DNA from: JADKIH01 sp043747595
GTDB lineage: Bacteria > Bacteroidota > Bacteroidia > AKYH767-A > 2013-40CM-41-45
Length of the DNA: 64,000 bases
Direction of reading: 5' to 3'
Assembly (NCBI GenBank): GCA_043747595.1
Contig: JAYTOX010000021.1
Location: 16,369-80,368 of the forward strand
Shown here: piece after piece, positions 16,132 to 25,326 of the stretch
Position numbering within the stretch: position 1 is the stretch's first letter
How the letters are laid out: every line of letters starts with the position of its first letter
The notes under the pieces: model-generated
The model's input: the letters and a program-made list of their open reading frames with translations, nothing else
The model's database searches: none
Told to the model about the DNA's origin: nothing
Program-made: the position numbers and the translations under genes

Positions 16132-19100
16132 ATGTCATTAAGTTCAATTAGTATCAGACGTCCAGTTATGGCGATGGTGTTTTCAATCATCATCATGTTG
16201 TTTGGTGCAATAGGATTTAATTTTTTAGGTGTAAGAGAATATCCATCTATTGATCCCCCAATTATTACAGTACGCACCGCCTATACCGGAGCGAGTTCTC
16301 AGGTAATTGAGTCGCAGATTACCGAACCTTTAGAAAAAGCAATCAATGGAATTGCCGGGATTCGCTCCATTTCTTCTGCAAGTAATCAGGGCACAAGTAA
16401 TATTACAGTTGAATTTAACCTCGATGTGGATCTTGAAGCTGCGGCAAATGATGTTCGCGACAAGGTTTCGCAGGCTGTTCGCCAATTGCCTCAAGACATA
16501 GATGCTCCACCTGTTGTTACTAAATCGGATGCAAACAGTGATGCAATTTTATCTATGACGATCGAGAGCACCACTAAAAATCAAATGCAAGTGAGTGATT
16601 ACGCAGCGAACGTATTACTTGAACGATTGCAAACAATTCCAGGTGTAAGTACCATTCAGATTTGGGGAGAAAAAAAATATGCCATGCGAATTTGGCTAAA
16701 CCCTTCCCTTCTCGCTGCCTATCGTTTAACGCCAATGGATATTCAAAATGCATTGAATCGAGAAAATGTTGAATTGCCCGGAGGTAAAATTACTGGTCAA
16801 GCAACAGATCTTACCATTAATACTATGGGCAAATTGGTAACTGAAGACGATTTTAATAATTTGATCATATCTTCAAATAATGGTGTAACAGTTCGACTCA
16901 AAGATGTTGCAACGGCGCAGCTCGGTCCGGAAAATGATGAAACAATATTAAAACAGTCAGGTACACCAATGATAGGATTAGGAATTGTACCACAACCGGG
17001 TTCAAATTATATTGAGATAGCAGATGAATTTTATAAACGGTATGATCAACTCAAAAGAGAACTTCCAAAAGATTTTAAATTAGATATTGCCTTAGACAAT
17101 ACAAAATTTATTCGCCAGTCTATCGGTGAAGTTGAGGAAACACTTCTGATTGCATTTTTATTAGTTGTACTTATTATTTACTTGTTCTTCCGTGATTGGT
17201 TAATAGCCTTACGACCACTAATTGATATTCCTGTTTCTTTAATTGGTGCATTTTTCATTATGTATGTTTCAGGTTTTAGCATTAACATACTTACTTTACT
17301 AGCTATTGTACTTGCTACAGGTTTAGTTGTTGATGACGGAATTGTAGTCACGGAAAATATTTTTAAAAAAATAGAGGGTGGTATGGAACCTAAAGAAGCG
17401 GCTATAAAAGGTTCGAATGAAATTTTCTTTGCGGTAATTTCCACTTCACTTACACTCGCTGTTGTTTTTATACCCATCATTTTCTTACAAGGCTTTGTCG
17501 GTCGATTGTTTAGAGAATTTGGGATTGTAATGGCCGGCGCCATATTAATTTCGGCATTTGTGTCACTTTCTCTTACTCCTGTTTTAAATGTAAAGCTTGC
17601 CAGAAGAAATCAAAAACATTCACGCTTTTATAATTTGACTGAACCATTCTTTGAACAAATGACAGAAAAGTATAAAGCGTCATTAACAGCTTTTATCAAT
17701 GTAAGGAAATGGGCGTGGTATATTTTAGGAGCTACGGTGTTGATGATTTATTTTATTGGAACAAATCTTCCTTCTGAATTAGCGCCACTAGAAGATCGGA
17801 ACCTGATTCGATTATCTGTTAGCGCTCCTGAAGGAACTAGTTATGGTTACATGGATAATTTTATGGATCGTTTGGTGAATTTTGTAAATGATTCAATCCC
17901 TGAAAAACGAATAGCATTAAGTGTGACAGCTCCAGGTTTTACAGGATCCGGTGCGGTTAATTCAGGATTTATGAGAATTGCATTGAAAGATCCGAATGAA
18001 CGAAATAAAAGTCAACAGCAAGTTGCTGACTACATCAACAAAAATATGAAGTACTTTCCGGAAGGAAAAGTTTTTGCTTTGCAGGAACAAACAATAGGCG
18101 CCGGTGGTGCTTCACGAATTGGTTTACCTGTTCAGTTTGTACTCTTAGCTCCTAATTTCGAAAAGCTCAAAGAAGTGCTTCCTAAGTTTATTGATGCTGT
18201 GAATAAGAATCCGGTATTTCAAGGTGTCGATGTAAATTTAAAATTCAATAAACCTGAATTAAATATTTCAATTAATCGCGATCGAGCTGCTGAACTTGGT
18301 GTTTCAGTCAACGACATTGCTCAAACGCTTCAATACTCCTATAGCGGTCGTAGAATGTCATATTTTACAATGAGTGGCAAGCAATACCAAGTTATTGCTC
18401 AAGTTAAACGAAGCGACCGTAACGAGCCCATCGACCTCCGTTCACTTTATGTGAAAAACAATAATGGTCAACTTATCCAGCTCGACAATGTTATAAATGT
18501 AAAAGAAGAAAGTAGTCCGCCGCAATTATATCATTACAATCGATATAAATCGGCTACAATTTCTGCCGGATTAGCATCAGGAAAAACGATTGGCGATGGA
18601 ATTGATGAAATGAATCGAATAGCGAAGAATGTTATCGACGATTCATTTTCAACAGCTCTCACCGGACCATCACGGGATTTTGTTGAATCAGGATCAAATA
18701 TACTTTTTGCTTTCCTCCTTGCAATCGTTTTAATCTATTTGATACTAGCGGCTCAGTTTGAAAGTTTTATTGATCCATTCATTATCATGATTACGGTGCC
18801 TTTGGCTTTGGGCGGAGCCGTACTTTCTTTATGGCTATTCAATCAATCATTAAATATTTTTAGTCAGATTGGAATTATTATGCTTATTGGTTTGGTTACC
18901 AAAAACGGAATTTTAATTGTCGATTTTGCAAACAAAAGAAGAGCTGCCGGACTTTCAATGAACGAGGCAGTAATCGATGCTTCAACAAATCGCTTACGTC
19001 CTATTTTAATGACCAGCATTGCTACTATTTTAGGTGCACTGCCAATTGCAATTGGTTTGGGTAACGGTGCTCACAGTCGTATACCTATGGGAATCGTAGT

Positions 19101-19197
19101 TGTTGGCGGTTTATTATTTTCACTTGTGCTTACATTGTATGTAATACCTGCTATATATACCTTCATTTCTAGAAAAAAGATAAATGAAACGAACTAA
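16132..19197 (+). CDS. RND multidrug efflux permease (HAE1 family)
   Basis: This 1021-residue proton-driven pump has the AcrB plan: two repeats, each with a first helix, a large periplasmic loop and five more helices. Key proton-relay residues are in place: D401-D402 in GLVVDDGIVVTENIFKK (helix 4) and K924 in GLVTKNGILIVDFANKRR (helix 10). The start MSLSSISIRRPVMAMVF is typical of HAE1 permeases. Homologues export hydrophobic drugs, bile salts or dyes; the real substrate cannot be told. The gene overlaps the channel gene by 14 bases, so the tripartite pump is made from one transcript. Confidence 0.96.
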   Translation: MSLSSISIRRPVMAMVFSIIIMLFGAIGFNFLGVREYPSIDPPIITVRTAYTGASSQVIESQITEPLEKAINGIAGIRSISSASNQGTSNITVEFNLDVDLEAAANDVRDKVSQAVRQLPQDIDAPPVVTKSDANSDAILSMTIESTTKNQMQVSDYAANVLLERLQTIPGVSTIQIWGEKKYAMRIWLNPSLLAAYRLTPMDIQNALNRENVELPGGKITGQATDLTINTMGKLVTEDDFNNLIISSNNGVTVRLKDVATAQLGPENDETILKQSGTPMIGLGIVPQPGSNYIEIADEFYKRYDQLKRELPKDFKLDIALDNTKFIRQSIGEVEETLLIAFLLVVLIIYLFFRDWLIALRPLIDIPVSLIGAFFIMYVSGFSINILTLLAIVLATGLVVDDGIVVTENIFKKIEGGMEPKEAAIKGSNEIFFAVISTSLTLAVVFIPIIFLQGFVGRLFREFGIVMAGAILISAFVSLSLTPVLNVKLARRNQKHSRFYNLTEPFFEQMTEKYKASLTAFINVRKWAWYILGATVLMIYFIGTNLPSELAPLEDRNLIRLSVSAPEGTSYGYMDNFMDRLVNFVNDSIPEKRIALSVTAPGFTGSGAVNSGFMRIALKDPNERNKSQQQVADYINKNMKYFPEGKVFALQEQTIGAGGASRIGLPVQFVLLAPNFEKLKEVLPKFIDAVNKNPVFQGVDVNLKFNKPELNISINRDRAAELGVSVNDIAQTLQYSYSGRRMSYFTMSGKQYQVIAQVKRSDRNEPIDLRSLYVKNNNGQLIQLDNVINVKEESSPPQLYHYNRYKSATISAGLASGKTIGDGIDEMNRIAKNVIDDSFSTALTGPSRDFVESGSNILFAFLLAIVLIYLILAAQFESFIDPFIIMITVPLALGGAVLSLWLFNQSLNIFSQIGIIMLIGLVTKNGILIVDFANKRRAAGLSMNEAVIDASTNRLRPILMTSIATILGALPIAIGLGNGAHSRIPMGIVVVGGLLFSLVLTLYVIPAIYTFISRKKINETN

Positions 19198-20488
19198 CTT
19201 GCTTCTTTTCTTATTTTTAATTTCATTTTGTGTTAATGCTCAAGGAGTACTTACTATTGAACAAGCAATAAGTATTGGTTTAGAAAATAATTTTGATGTA
19301 CGTATAGTAAAAAATAATTTAGACGTTAATCAAAACAATAATTCTCTTGGCAATGCAGGGATGTTACCTTCTTTGGATCTCAATGGAAGTTACGCCGAGT
19401 CGACAACAAATCTGAAGCAAAATTTTTTTACAGGATCAGAAGTGAATAAAGATGGTTCCGTTTCGAAAAATTATGCGATGGATCTAGCTCTCAACTGGGT
19501 GATATTTGATGGAATGAAAATGTTTTTCACAAAAGACAAATTGAGTAAATTGTCGTCTTACTCTGAAAAGCAATTAAAGATTCAGATGGAGAATACTATG
19601 GAAGAAATAATTTCTGTTTATTATTCAATCATCAGAAATAATCAATTAGTTTCCGCAACGCAACAAGAACTTGATTTTTCGAATACACGGCTCAGTATTA
19701 CAGATCAAAAAATGAAAAATGGTTCAGGATCAAAATATGAATACCTTCAAACAAAAGCAGATTATAACAAACAAAAATCGGTCGTGTTATCTGCTAAATC
19801 TGATGCAGAGTCAGCAAAAATTAAATTGAACCAACTTTTAGCACGACCACTTACAACAGAATTTTTTCCTTCCGATACGGTAATCATCAATTATTTTCCT
19901 GATATCAACGAACTCACTTCGCAAATTTCCGTTAATTCATCAATTGGCTTGTATGAGATAAATCAAAATATTAGTGAACTCAGTTTAAAAGAAACAAAAG
20001 CAATACGTTCTCCCAAAATTTCGTTGAATAGTCATTACTTTCAAAATAAAGTTACGAGCGATGCCGGTTTCACGCTTCTGAATCAAAACTCCGGTTACAC
20101 TTTTGGAGTTACTGCCACACTTCCTTTGTTTCATGGTTTTAATACCAACCGACAAATTTCTAATTCTAAAATTGATTTACTCAGTGCTCGATTGGAATTG
20201 CAACGCATCAAAAGTGAAGTTAATGGAGACATGTTAAATGCCTTTCGCGAATTTATTACTCAGAAAGAAATACTTGATTTAGAAGAAGCCAATATTATTA
20301 TTGCTAGAGAAATTTATCATATTGCACAAGAGCGTTATAAATTAGGAACTATTAATGTAACTGAACTTCAAGATGTGCAACGACTTTTTGAAGAAGCACT
20401 TTTGAGATTGGTTGATGCGCGATATACTGCAAAAATTAAGGAAACTTCATTGAAGAAAGTGGCAAATCAACTTATTATTGCAAAATAA
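19184..20488 (+). CDS. TolC family outer-membrane efflux channel
   Basis: The 434-residue product has a signal peptide (residues 1-19, cleavage after VNA before QG) and two related helical halves. Each half contains the outer-membrane efflux protein pattern: long helices (SNTRLSITDQKMKNGSGSKY and IAREIYHIAQERYKLGTINV) followed by LQ(T/D)-type tyrosine or glutamate pairs. Together with an adaptor and pump upstream in the same operon, it forms the exit duct through the outer membrane and periplasm. The start lies 14 bases inside the pump gene, which suggests coupled translation. Nothing appears truncated. Confidence 0.93.
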   Translation: MKRTNLLLFLFLISFCVNAQGVLTIEQAISIGLENNFDVRIVKNNLDVNQNNNSLGNAGMLPSLDLNGSYAESTTNLKQNFFTGSEVNKDGSVSKNYAMDLALNWVIFDGMKMFFTKDKLSKLSSYSEKQLKIQMENTMEEIISVYYSIIRNNQLVSATQQELDFSNTRLSITDQKMKNGSGSKYEYLQTKADYNKQKSVVLSAKSDAESAKIKLNQLLARPLTTEFFPSDTVIINYFPDINELTSQISVNSSIGLYEINQNISELSLKETKAIRSPKISLNSHYFQNKVTSDAGFTLLNQNSGYTFGVTATLPLFHGFNTNRQISNSKIDLLSARLELQRIKSEVNGDMLNAFREFITQKEILDLEEANIIIAREIYHIAQERYKLGTINVTELQDVQRLFEEALLRLVDARYTAKIKETSLKKVANQLIIAK

Positions 20489-20504
20489 AACTTATTTTGT
20501 AGCT

Positions 20505-21680
20505 ATGAACTCTCTTCAGTCAAAAAATACATTTTTAAGTGAAACTTTCGGAAATTTTTTTTCTAGCCAAAAGGTATCAGGTTTGATTTTGCTTTGTGCA
20601 ACCCTATCAAGTCTTTATATTGCTAATTCAAATTACTCAAATCAATATTGTGCTTTTTGGGAAAAGGAAATTTCGCTAACCAGTACGGTACATTTTTCTA
20701 TTTTGCATTTTATTAACGAGGGATTAATGACCATTTTCTTTTTCTTAGTTGGTCTAGAAATAAAACGAGAACTAAGAGATGGTGAATTAAAGGGATTCGA
20801 AAAAGCATCTATTCCTGTTAGCGCTGCTTTGGGCGGTATGCTTTTCCCGGCACTTATCTATTCATATTTTAATTATGGATCGTCTACTTCAAATGGATGG
20901 GGAATTCCCTTGGCGACCGATATAGCTTTTGCTATTGGTGTTATATCTATTTTAGGAAATCGAATTTCTAATACTGCAAAAGTATTTATCACTGCGCTGG
21001 CAGTTGTTGATGACCTAGGTGCTGTTTTAATCATTGCGATATACTATTCTGCTTCCTTGAAAATATTTTACTTATTAATTTCTACTTTTATCATGATGCT
21101 TTTGATTTTCTTAAATCAAAAAAACGTTGAGAATGGATTTATTTATATATTTCTTGGAATGTTACTTTGGTTTTGCGTATTCTCTTCAGGCATTCACTCT
21201 ACTTTGGCCGGAGTTCTTCTTGCTGCTACAATTCCTTTCAAAGGGAAGAGCGATTCTTTATTGCAGAAGTTTGAGCAAGCATTGCATAAGCCGGTCAATT
21301 TATTAATTATGCCAATTTTTGCAATGGCTAATACTGCAATTGTAATAAATGGTGGATTTATCAATCACATTCAAACGGATGAAGGCTTGGGCATTATTTT
21401 CGGTCTGGCATTGGGAAAACCAATTGGCATTACTCTATTCGTATTGCTTACTCTGTTTATTTTGAAACGGAAAATGCCCGATGGAATGAATTTAAAAACT
21501 CTGATTGGTCTAGGTTTCTTAGCTGGAATAGGCTTTACAATGTCAATATTTATTTCGATGCTTGCTTTTAAAGACCAAGGATTCATTGCAAATGCAAAAA
21601 TATCGATCATGTTTGCTAGTTTTTTATCAGGTGTTATTGGTTATGTTTTGTTGAATTTATTTAATAAAAAAAATGGTTGA
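20505..21680 (+). CDS. nhaA: Na+/H+ antiporter NhaA
   Basis: NhaA expels sodium in exchange for protons, so it helps with salt and alkaline pH. I chose the ATG at 20505 (MNSLQSKNTFLSETF); the frame is open from an ATG at 20478 that would overlap the channel gene, but the shorter form gives 391 residues, close to the 388 of the E. coli protein. The paired aspartates that bind Na+ are at 169-170 (from 20505) in VVDDLGAVLIIA, corresponding to D163/D164. Other hallmarks are FFFLVGLEIKREL, LATDIAFAIGV, GKPIGI and FLAGIGFTMSIF. About eleven to twelve helices are visible. It follows the efflux genes directly, and a methyltransferase gene overlaps its end. Confidence 0.95.
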   Translation: MNSLQSKNTFLSETFGNFFSSQKVSGLILLCATLSSLYIANSNYSNQYCAFWEKEISLTSTVHFSILHFINEGLMTIFFFLVGLEIKRELRDGELKGFEKASIPVSAALGGMLFPALIYSYFNYGSSTSNGWGIPLATDIAFAIGVISILGNRISNTAKVFITALAVVDDLGAVLIIAIYYSASLKIFYLLISTFIMMLLIFLNQKNVENGFIYIFLGMLLWFCVFSSGIHSTLAGVLLAATIPFKGKSDSLLQKFEQALHKPVNLLIMPIFAMANTAIVINGGFINHIQTDEGLGIIFGLALGKPIGITLFVLLTLFILKRKMPDGMNLKTLIGLGFLAGIGFTMSIFISMLAFKDQGFIANAKISIMFASFLSGVIGYVLLNLFNKKNG

Positions 21681-22323
21681 TTTTGTAGAGTTCTCAGGCC
21701 AATTAAGAAAACCTTCGGGCATTGGTGCTAAGCAAGTGACAAATTTTATGGCTAAGGCTAACATGCAGATGTACGATTTCGTTCTGTCGAAAATTAATTT
21801 TTTTTCCGGAATGAAAATTCTCGAACTTGGAATGGCCGATGGGTTTTTCGTTAACAAATTCTTTGGGCTTGAAAGTGATATTGCTTACGTCGGAGTCGAT
21901 TATTCGACCGATATGGTGGATGAAGCGAAAAAATTAAATGAAGAGTTGAGAAAAATACATGACATACAATTTAAAGAAGGAAATATTTCTGCACTTGAAA
22001 TTTATAATAATGCTTTCGATACGTTTCTTACTATCAATACTCATTATTTTTGGGAAAACTTAAGTGAAGGAATCAGTGAAATGCTTCGAGTTGTTAAACC
22101 GAAAGGCCAATTTATAATTTGTGGCAGAACAATGGAAAGTATGAAATTGCTTCCTTTTACACAATGTGGCTTTGCTCATTATTCTAATGAAACTCTACAA
22201 GAGCATTTTGATATTTCTAAAATTGCTGATTTTAAGTTTGAAACGTTTACAGAAAAAATTACACTACCAAATGGAGAACAAACGGAATTGGTGAATTTCT
22301 GTGCATTTGGAATAAAAGTATAA
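21673..22323 (+). CDS. Class I SAM-dependent methyltransferase
   Basis: This 216-residue protein has a Rossmann methyltransferase core. Motif I is MKILELGMADGFFVNKF, with M-A in place of the more usual G-x-G spacing but the acidic and glycine positions kept; motif II is YVGVDYSTDMVDEAKKLN; motif IV is FDTFLTINTHYFW; and the post-core strand is RVVKPKGQFIICGR. The substrate cannot be told. The gene overlaps the end of nhaA by 8 bases, so it may be the last member of the efflux transcript. It shows resemblance to the methyltransferase type 11 group of ubiquinone/menaquinone or small-molecule enzymes, but not enough to name one. Confidence 0.8.
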   Translation: MVDFVEFSGQLRKPSGIGAKQVTNFMAKANMQMYDFVLSKINFFSGMKILELGMADGFFVNKFFGLESDIAYVGVDYSTDMVDEAKKLNEELRKIHDIQFKEGNISALEIYNNAFDTFLTINTHYFWENLSEGISEMLRVVKPKGQFIICGRTMESMKLLPFTQCGFAHYSNETLQEHFDISKIADFKFETFTEKITLPNGEQTELVNFCAFGIKV

Positions 22324-22340
22324 AAGTTATATTATTGAAT

Positions 22341-22348
22341 TATATTTG
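22341..22348 (+). promoter_or_regulatory. -7 element just before the start codon of the following gene
   Basis: TATATTTG matches TAnnTTTG exactly. Only five bases separate it from the ATG at 22354, so a transcript from here would have almost no leader. No TTG at the -33 spacing is visible. Confidence 0.35.
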
Positions 22349-22353
22349 AAATA

Positions 22354-22785
22354 ATGAAATTGATCTCCCTCTACTTTGCTGCGTTTCTTCTAACCAACAG
22401 CATCTCTGCACAGAAAGTTACAAAGCTTACTATTACTGATAATTTAAGTGCATCTAGTCGTTTTTCCTATGGGAAAGCAAAGCCTGCGCCTGCTAGAGAT
22501 CATTTTTATATTCTTTCTGATAAAGGAACTCAGGTTTTATTCTATGTCGAATTGAATTCAACTGATTCACTAAATTTGAGAAATCCCAGCCTTAAATTTA
22601 CTGCTTACAAAACTGATTCCGGTAAAGATGAATGGGTAGATGATCGTGTAATTGATATTAAAATTGGTAGTACTTATGTTATGACTGCATTCAATTTTTC
22701 ATCGATTGGTAATTATAAAATTATTATTGGTCCGGAAATTGGCAATGAAATTTTAGCAGAAGGCACTTTTATTATTACAAAATAA
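22354..22785 (+). CDS. Small exported beta-rich protein, unknown function
   Basis: I do not recognise this 143-residue protein. It starts with a signal peptide (hydrophobic 4-16, cleavage likely after SISA before QK). The mature part is about 124 residues of alternating hydrophobic strands, with TQVLFYVELNS, RVIDIKIGSTYVMTAFNFSS and IGNYKIIIGPEIGNEILAEG, an Ig-like or fibronectin-like sandwich pattern. There are no cysteines in the mature part and no T9SS tail, so it is probably soluble in the periplasm. It is flanked by the methyltransferase and msrA on the same strand, but may have its own promoter. Confidence 0.55.
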   Translation: MKLISLYFAAFLLTNSISAQKVTKLTITDNLSASSRFSYGKAKPAPARDHFYILSDKGTQVLFYVELNSTDSLNLRNPSLKFTAYKTDSGKDEWVDDRVIDIKIGSTYVMTAFNFSSIGNYKIIIGPEIGNEILAEGTFIITK

Positions 22786-22874
22786 AGCAAACTTTAAGAG
22801 TCCATTTTTGTTTACTAAAAATGATAAGTAGATTCGAACGAATAATTTTAAAGTTTATAAAAAGGTAAAATTGA

Positions 22875-23414
22875 ATGGAAATAGAAATTGCAACAGTAGG
22901 TGGTGGATGTTTTTGGTGCACTGAAGCACAGTTCCTCTTATTAGATGGTGTATTATCTGTTCAATCGGGTTATTCTGGTGGAAAAATAAAAAATCCTTCT
23001 TACAGAGAAGTCTGCTTAGGAATTACCGGGCATGCTGAAGTAATACAGGTTTCGTTCGATGCAAGCAAGCTCTCTTATACCGATATTCTCAAAGCATTCT
23101 TTGAATCGCACGATCCCACACAATTAAATAGACAAGGAAATGATGTTGGAACACAATATCGATCCGTAATCTATTACCACTCCAACGAGCAAAAAGCTAT
23201 TGCATCAAGAATAATTTCTGAGTTGAATGATTCAAAGGTTTACTCTTATCCGATCGTGACTGAACTTTCACCCTTTACAGTTTTTTACAAAGCGGATGAT
23301 CACCATCAAAATTATTACAATATGAATGGTGAACAATCCTATTGTCAGTATATTATTACACCAAAAATAGAAAAATTTAAAAAGGTGTTTAAAAATCTTT
23401 TAAAGGAAAATTAA
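22875..23414 (+). CDS. msrA: Peptide-methionine (S)-S-oxide reductase
   Basis: MsrA repairs oxidised methionine of the S form, using thioredoxin as reductant. The 179-residue protein has the catalytic signature GGGCFWCTE at residues 9-17, with nucleophile C12 and C15 beside it. The conserved partners follow: GYSGG, a YREVC loop, GHAEVIQVSFD, the SHDPTQLNRQGNDVGTQYRS block and AEDHHQNYY-like KADDHHQNYY. There is no MsrB domain and no signal peptide, so it acts in the cytoplasm. Start and length are as usual for the stand-alone enzyme. Confidence 0.96.
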   Translation: MEIEIATVGGGCFWCTEAQFLLLDGVLSVQSGYSGGKIKNPSYREVCLGITGHAEVIQVSFDASKLSYTDILKAFFESHDPTQLNRQGNDVGTQYRSVIYYHSNEQKAIASRIISELNDSKVYSYPIVTELSPFTVFYKADDHHQNYYNMNGEQSYCQYIITPKIEKFKKVFKNLLKEN

Positions 23415-23698
23415 AAATAATATTCACTTGTTGATCGTATTAGATGGTCGTGGCATCAATTTTAATTGTGGATTATTATGGACAATTATTACTCATAATG
23501 CGCAATTGATTTTCTGCATGCTTTTAGGTAGATTTCATTTTTAATAAAAAACAGCTCTATTTAGAAACATTTTTAAACTAACGATTTACTTTTTAAGGCT
23601 CTAAAATCTTGTTATTGATTTTTAATCTTTACATAGAATTGTTGGCACGCTTTTTTTACATATTATAGTGAATACGTTTACTTGAAAAATACGTAACG

Positions 23699-23902
23699 AT
23701 GGAAAAGAAAAAAAATGTTTCTAATGAAAAAGGATTTGATGTGAAAGGTCGAAGTCCACAAAACCAAAAGGCTTCCGGCAATAAGAAAAATTTTATTTTC
23801 GATTTGGTGAAATCTGAAATTAAAAAACTTCCTTCTAAAACCACCATTGAAGCTATTCAAAAATATCCGGAAGTGGTATGGAGATTCGCTAGAGACAAAT
23901 AA
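23699..23902 (+). CDS. Small basic protein of 67 residues, unknown
   Basis: I do not recognise this protein. The N-terminal half is polar and positively charged (many Lys and Asn, with EKKKNVSNEKGFDVKGRS). The C-terminal half, IFDLVKSEIKKLPSKTTIEA onward to EVVWRFARDK, could form an amphipathic helix. No signal peptide or membrane helix is present. It is supported as a gene by its position in a gap, a fair codon pattern and a strong terminator downstream, but it may be spurious. The 284 bases before it (23415-23698) hold no other gene; TTG-N19-TATAGTG ending near 23672 is a weak promoter guess. Confidence 0.45.
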   Translation: MEKKKNVSNEKGFDVKGRSPQNQKASGNKKNFIFDLVKSEIKKLPSKTTIEAIQKYPEVVWRFARDK

Positions 23903-24007
23903 GTTCCACAATGAATGATCAACTAACGATGAGAGCTGTTAATCTTTTGAAAAAAATTGAAGCGTCTTGCACATTTAAATAGGTTGAACATTGTGGTAGG
24001 TAAATAA

Positions 24008-24039
24008 AAAAAGCCGGGAAATTTATCTCTCGGCTTTTT
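24008..24039. terminator. Bidirectional terminator between converging small genes
   Basis: AAAAAGCCG at 24008-24016 pairs with CGGCTTTTT at 24031-24039 around a 14-base loop. It lies between the plus-strand 67-residue gene and the minus-strand PepSY-like gene and can stop transcription from both sides. Confidence 0.85.
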
Positions 24040-24058
24040 CAATAATCATGTAAAGTAT

Positions 24059-24469
24059 TTACTTCGTTACTTTTTCAGGAATAGTATAATTAATAATTTG
24101 CTCTCCGTTTGTTGAATAGTAAGTCGTTTTATTCTGTTGGTCGATAAAACCCCAAACTTTAATCGTAGCAGAAGTAGACTTATCTTTTGCTATTTTTTCT
24201 GCGATAGCTGCAGGAATTGAACTTCCCGAAATTTCATAATCGTGGCGAATCACACTATCATTTGAATCATATATTTTAAAATGTTCGTTCATATCTTGGT
24301 CATAATAATGAACGCGATAGTTTACACCATCAACCGACCAAGTAATTCGATCGGCAGTCGGATTGGTTTGTTTGAACTGATCTTGTACATGATGCGGAAT
24401 TTGAGTCTGGGAAAATGCAATTCCTGTAAAACAAATTAATGTTACGATAACGAATATGATTTTTTTCAT
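24059..24469 (-). CDS. Secreted PepSY-like small protein
   Basis: The 136-residue product has a signal peptide (residues 1-20, likely cleavage after AFS before QTQ). The mature part has the PepSY-like (DUF2874) pattern: a short helix V-x-D-Q-F-K-Q with NPTADRITWSVDGVNYRVHY, then a second half-repeat IPAAIAEKIAKDKSTSATIK with IKVWGFIDQQNKTTYYSTNG. Proteins of this type are periplasmic, often inhibit or accompany peptidases, and are common in Bacteroidota; their ligands are not known. There is no gene partner next to it. A TTG-N16-TAATTTAG sequence just upstream on the minus strand might be its promoter. Confidence 0.6.
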   Translation of the reverse strand: MKKIIFVIVTLICFTGIAFSQTQIPHHVQDQFKQTNPTADRITWSVDGVNYRVHYYDQDMNEHFKIYDSNDSVIRHDYEISGSSIPAAIAEKIAKDKSTSATIKVWGFIDQQNKTTYYSTNGEQIINYTIPEKVTK

Positions 24470-24610
24470 TGGTCAGTATTAATATGATTATTTTTGTGTT
24501 GCTAAATTAACTATTTATTTGCTTCCAAGAATCACTTTTTGGCCAAGTATCAGTAATTCGATGTGGATATCTTGGTGGGCTCCTAATATTAACTCTAAAA
24601 GACGGCTGAT

Positions 24611-24976
24611 TTATTCGGCATGTTCACTATCCCAAGCATCAAAGAGAATCTGTAAAAAATTGTTTTCTTCTGCTGTGATTTTTTCATCGGCACTGACTAA
24701 CTTGACAGCAAAATCCATAAAGTGGGTACGTTCTTCAGGCGTAGAATCTTGGTAAAAATCGTCCATGCATTTTTGAAAATGTAGAATATAATCTGCCGGT
24801 TTCAATACTGAAATTTCATCCATGGCTCCATCAAGATTTACATGAAACGGATAATTTTCTACCAAATATCTTCTTATTATCAAATCTTCGCTTACAGAAA
24901 AATCTCCGTCAATTACAGATAACAGTTGAAGTAAATGATAGCCGGCTTCTGCTTTATTGAATTTGAGTGTTTCCAT
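24611..24976 (-). CDS. TerB-like all-helical protein
   Basis: The 121-residue protein is predicted to be fully helical and has two acidic, EF-like segments that look like TerB (tellurite-resistance B/DUF533) metal sites: SVIDGDFSVSEDLIIRRYL near residues 20-38 and VKLVSADEKITAEENNFLQ near 91-109. In TerB-family proteins the paired aspartates and glutamates of each half bind a divalent metal. There is no signal peptide, so it is cytoplasmic. No other ter gene lies nearby, and stand-alone TerB-like proteins in this phylum are of unknown role; I do not infer tellurite resistance from it. Confidence 0.65.
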   Translation of the reverse strand: METLKFNKAEAGYHLLQLLSVIDGDFSVSEDLIIRRYLVENYPFHVNLDGAMDEISVLKPADYILHFQKCMDDFYQDSTPEERTHFMDFAVKLVSADEKITAEENNFLQILFDAWDSEHAE

Positions 24977-25326
24977 TCGATGCTTATTTTGACTACTTTA
25001 AAGTACTTCATTCTTTTATCAAAAAAAAATATTCTAGTAATTATTTATGACGAATTTTTTGCTCAATTCTGTTGAGTGGAATTTTTTTTATTTATTTATT
25101 GATGGGAATTTACATCTCAAGTTAATCATTCAACGATGTGTTAGGATAAGTAATTGTATTTCAAAGAAATGGGAGGGCTATTTTGATTATTTGATTAACT
25201 TTGAATTGAGGATAAAATCTTGAGAAATCGTAAAAATTTGAGGATTTTCAATTAAATTCGCAGTATATTGTTTGAATCAGAATTGATCAAAGAAATGGCT
25301 CTTATTATCTGAAGAAAGATTGGTGT
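24977..25326. other. Intergenic region upstream of mutL
   Basis: This AT-rich gap of 350 bases separates two divergent genes. It contains TAACTTTG at 25196-25203 on the plus strand, an exact -7 promoter match that would give the mutL transcript a leader of about 120 nt. I see no ORF of note, no RNA gene and no clear repeat. Confidence 0.4.

Noticed and set aside
24611..24976. Tellurite-resistance locus
   Set aside because: Only a TerB-like protein is present; no other ter genes occur nearby, so no resistance is inferred.
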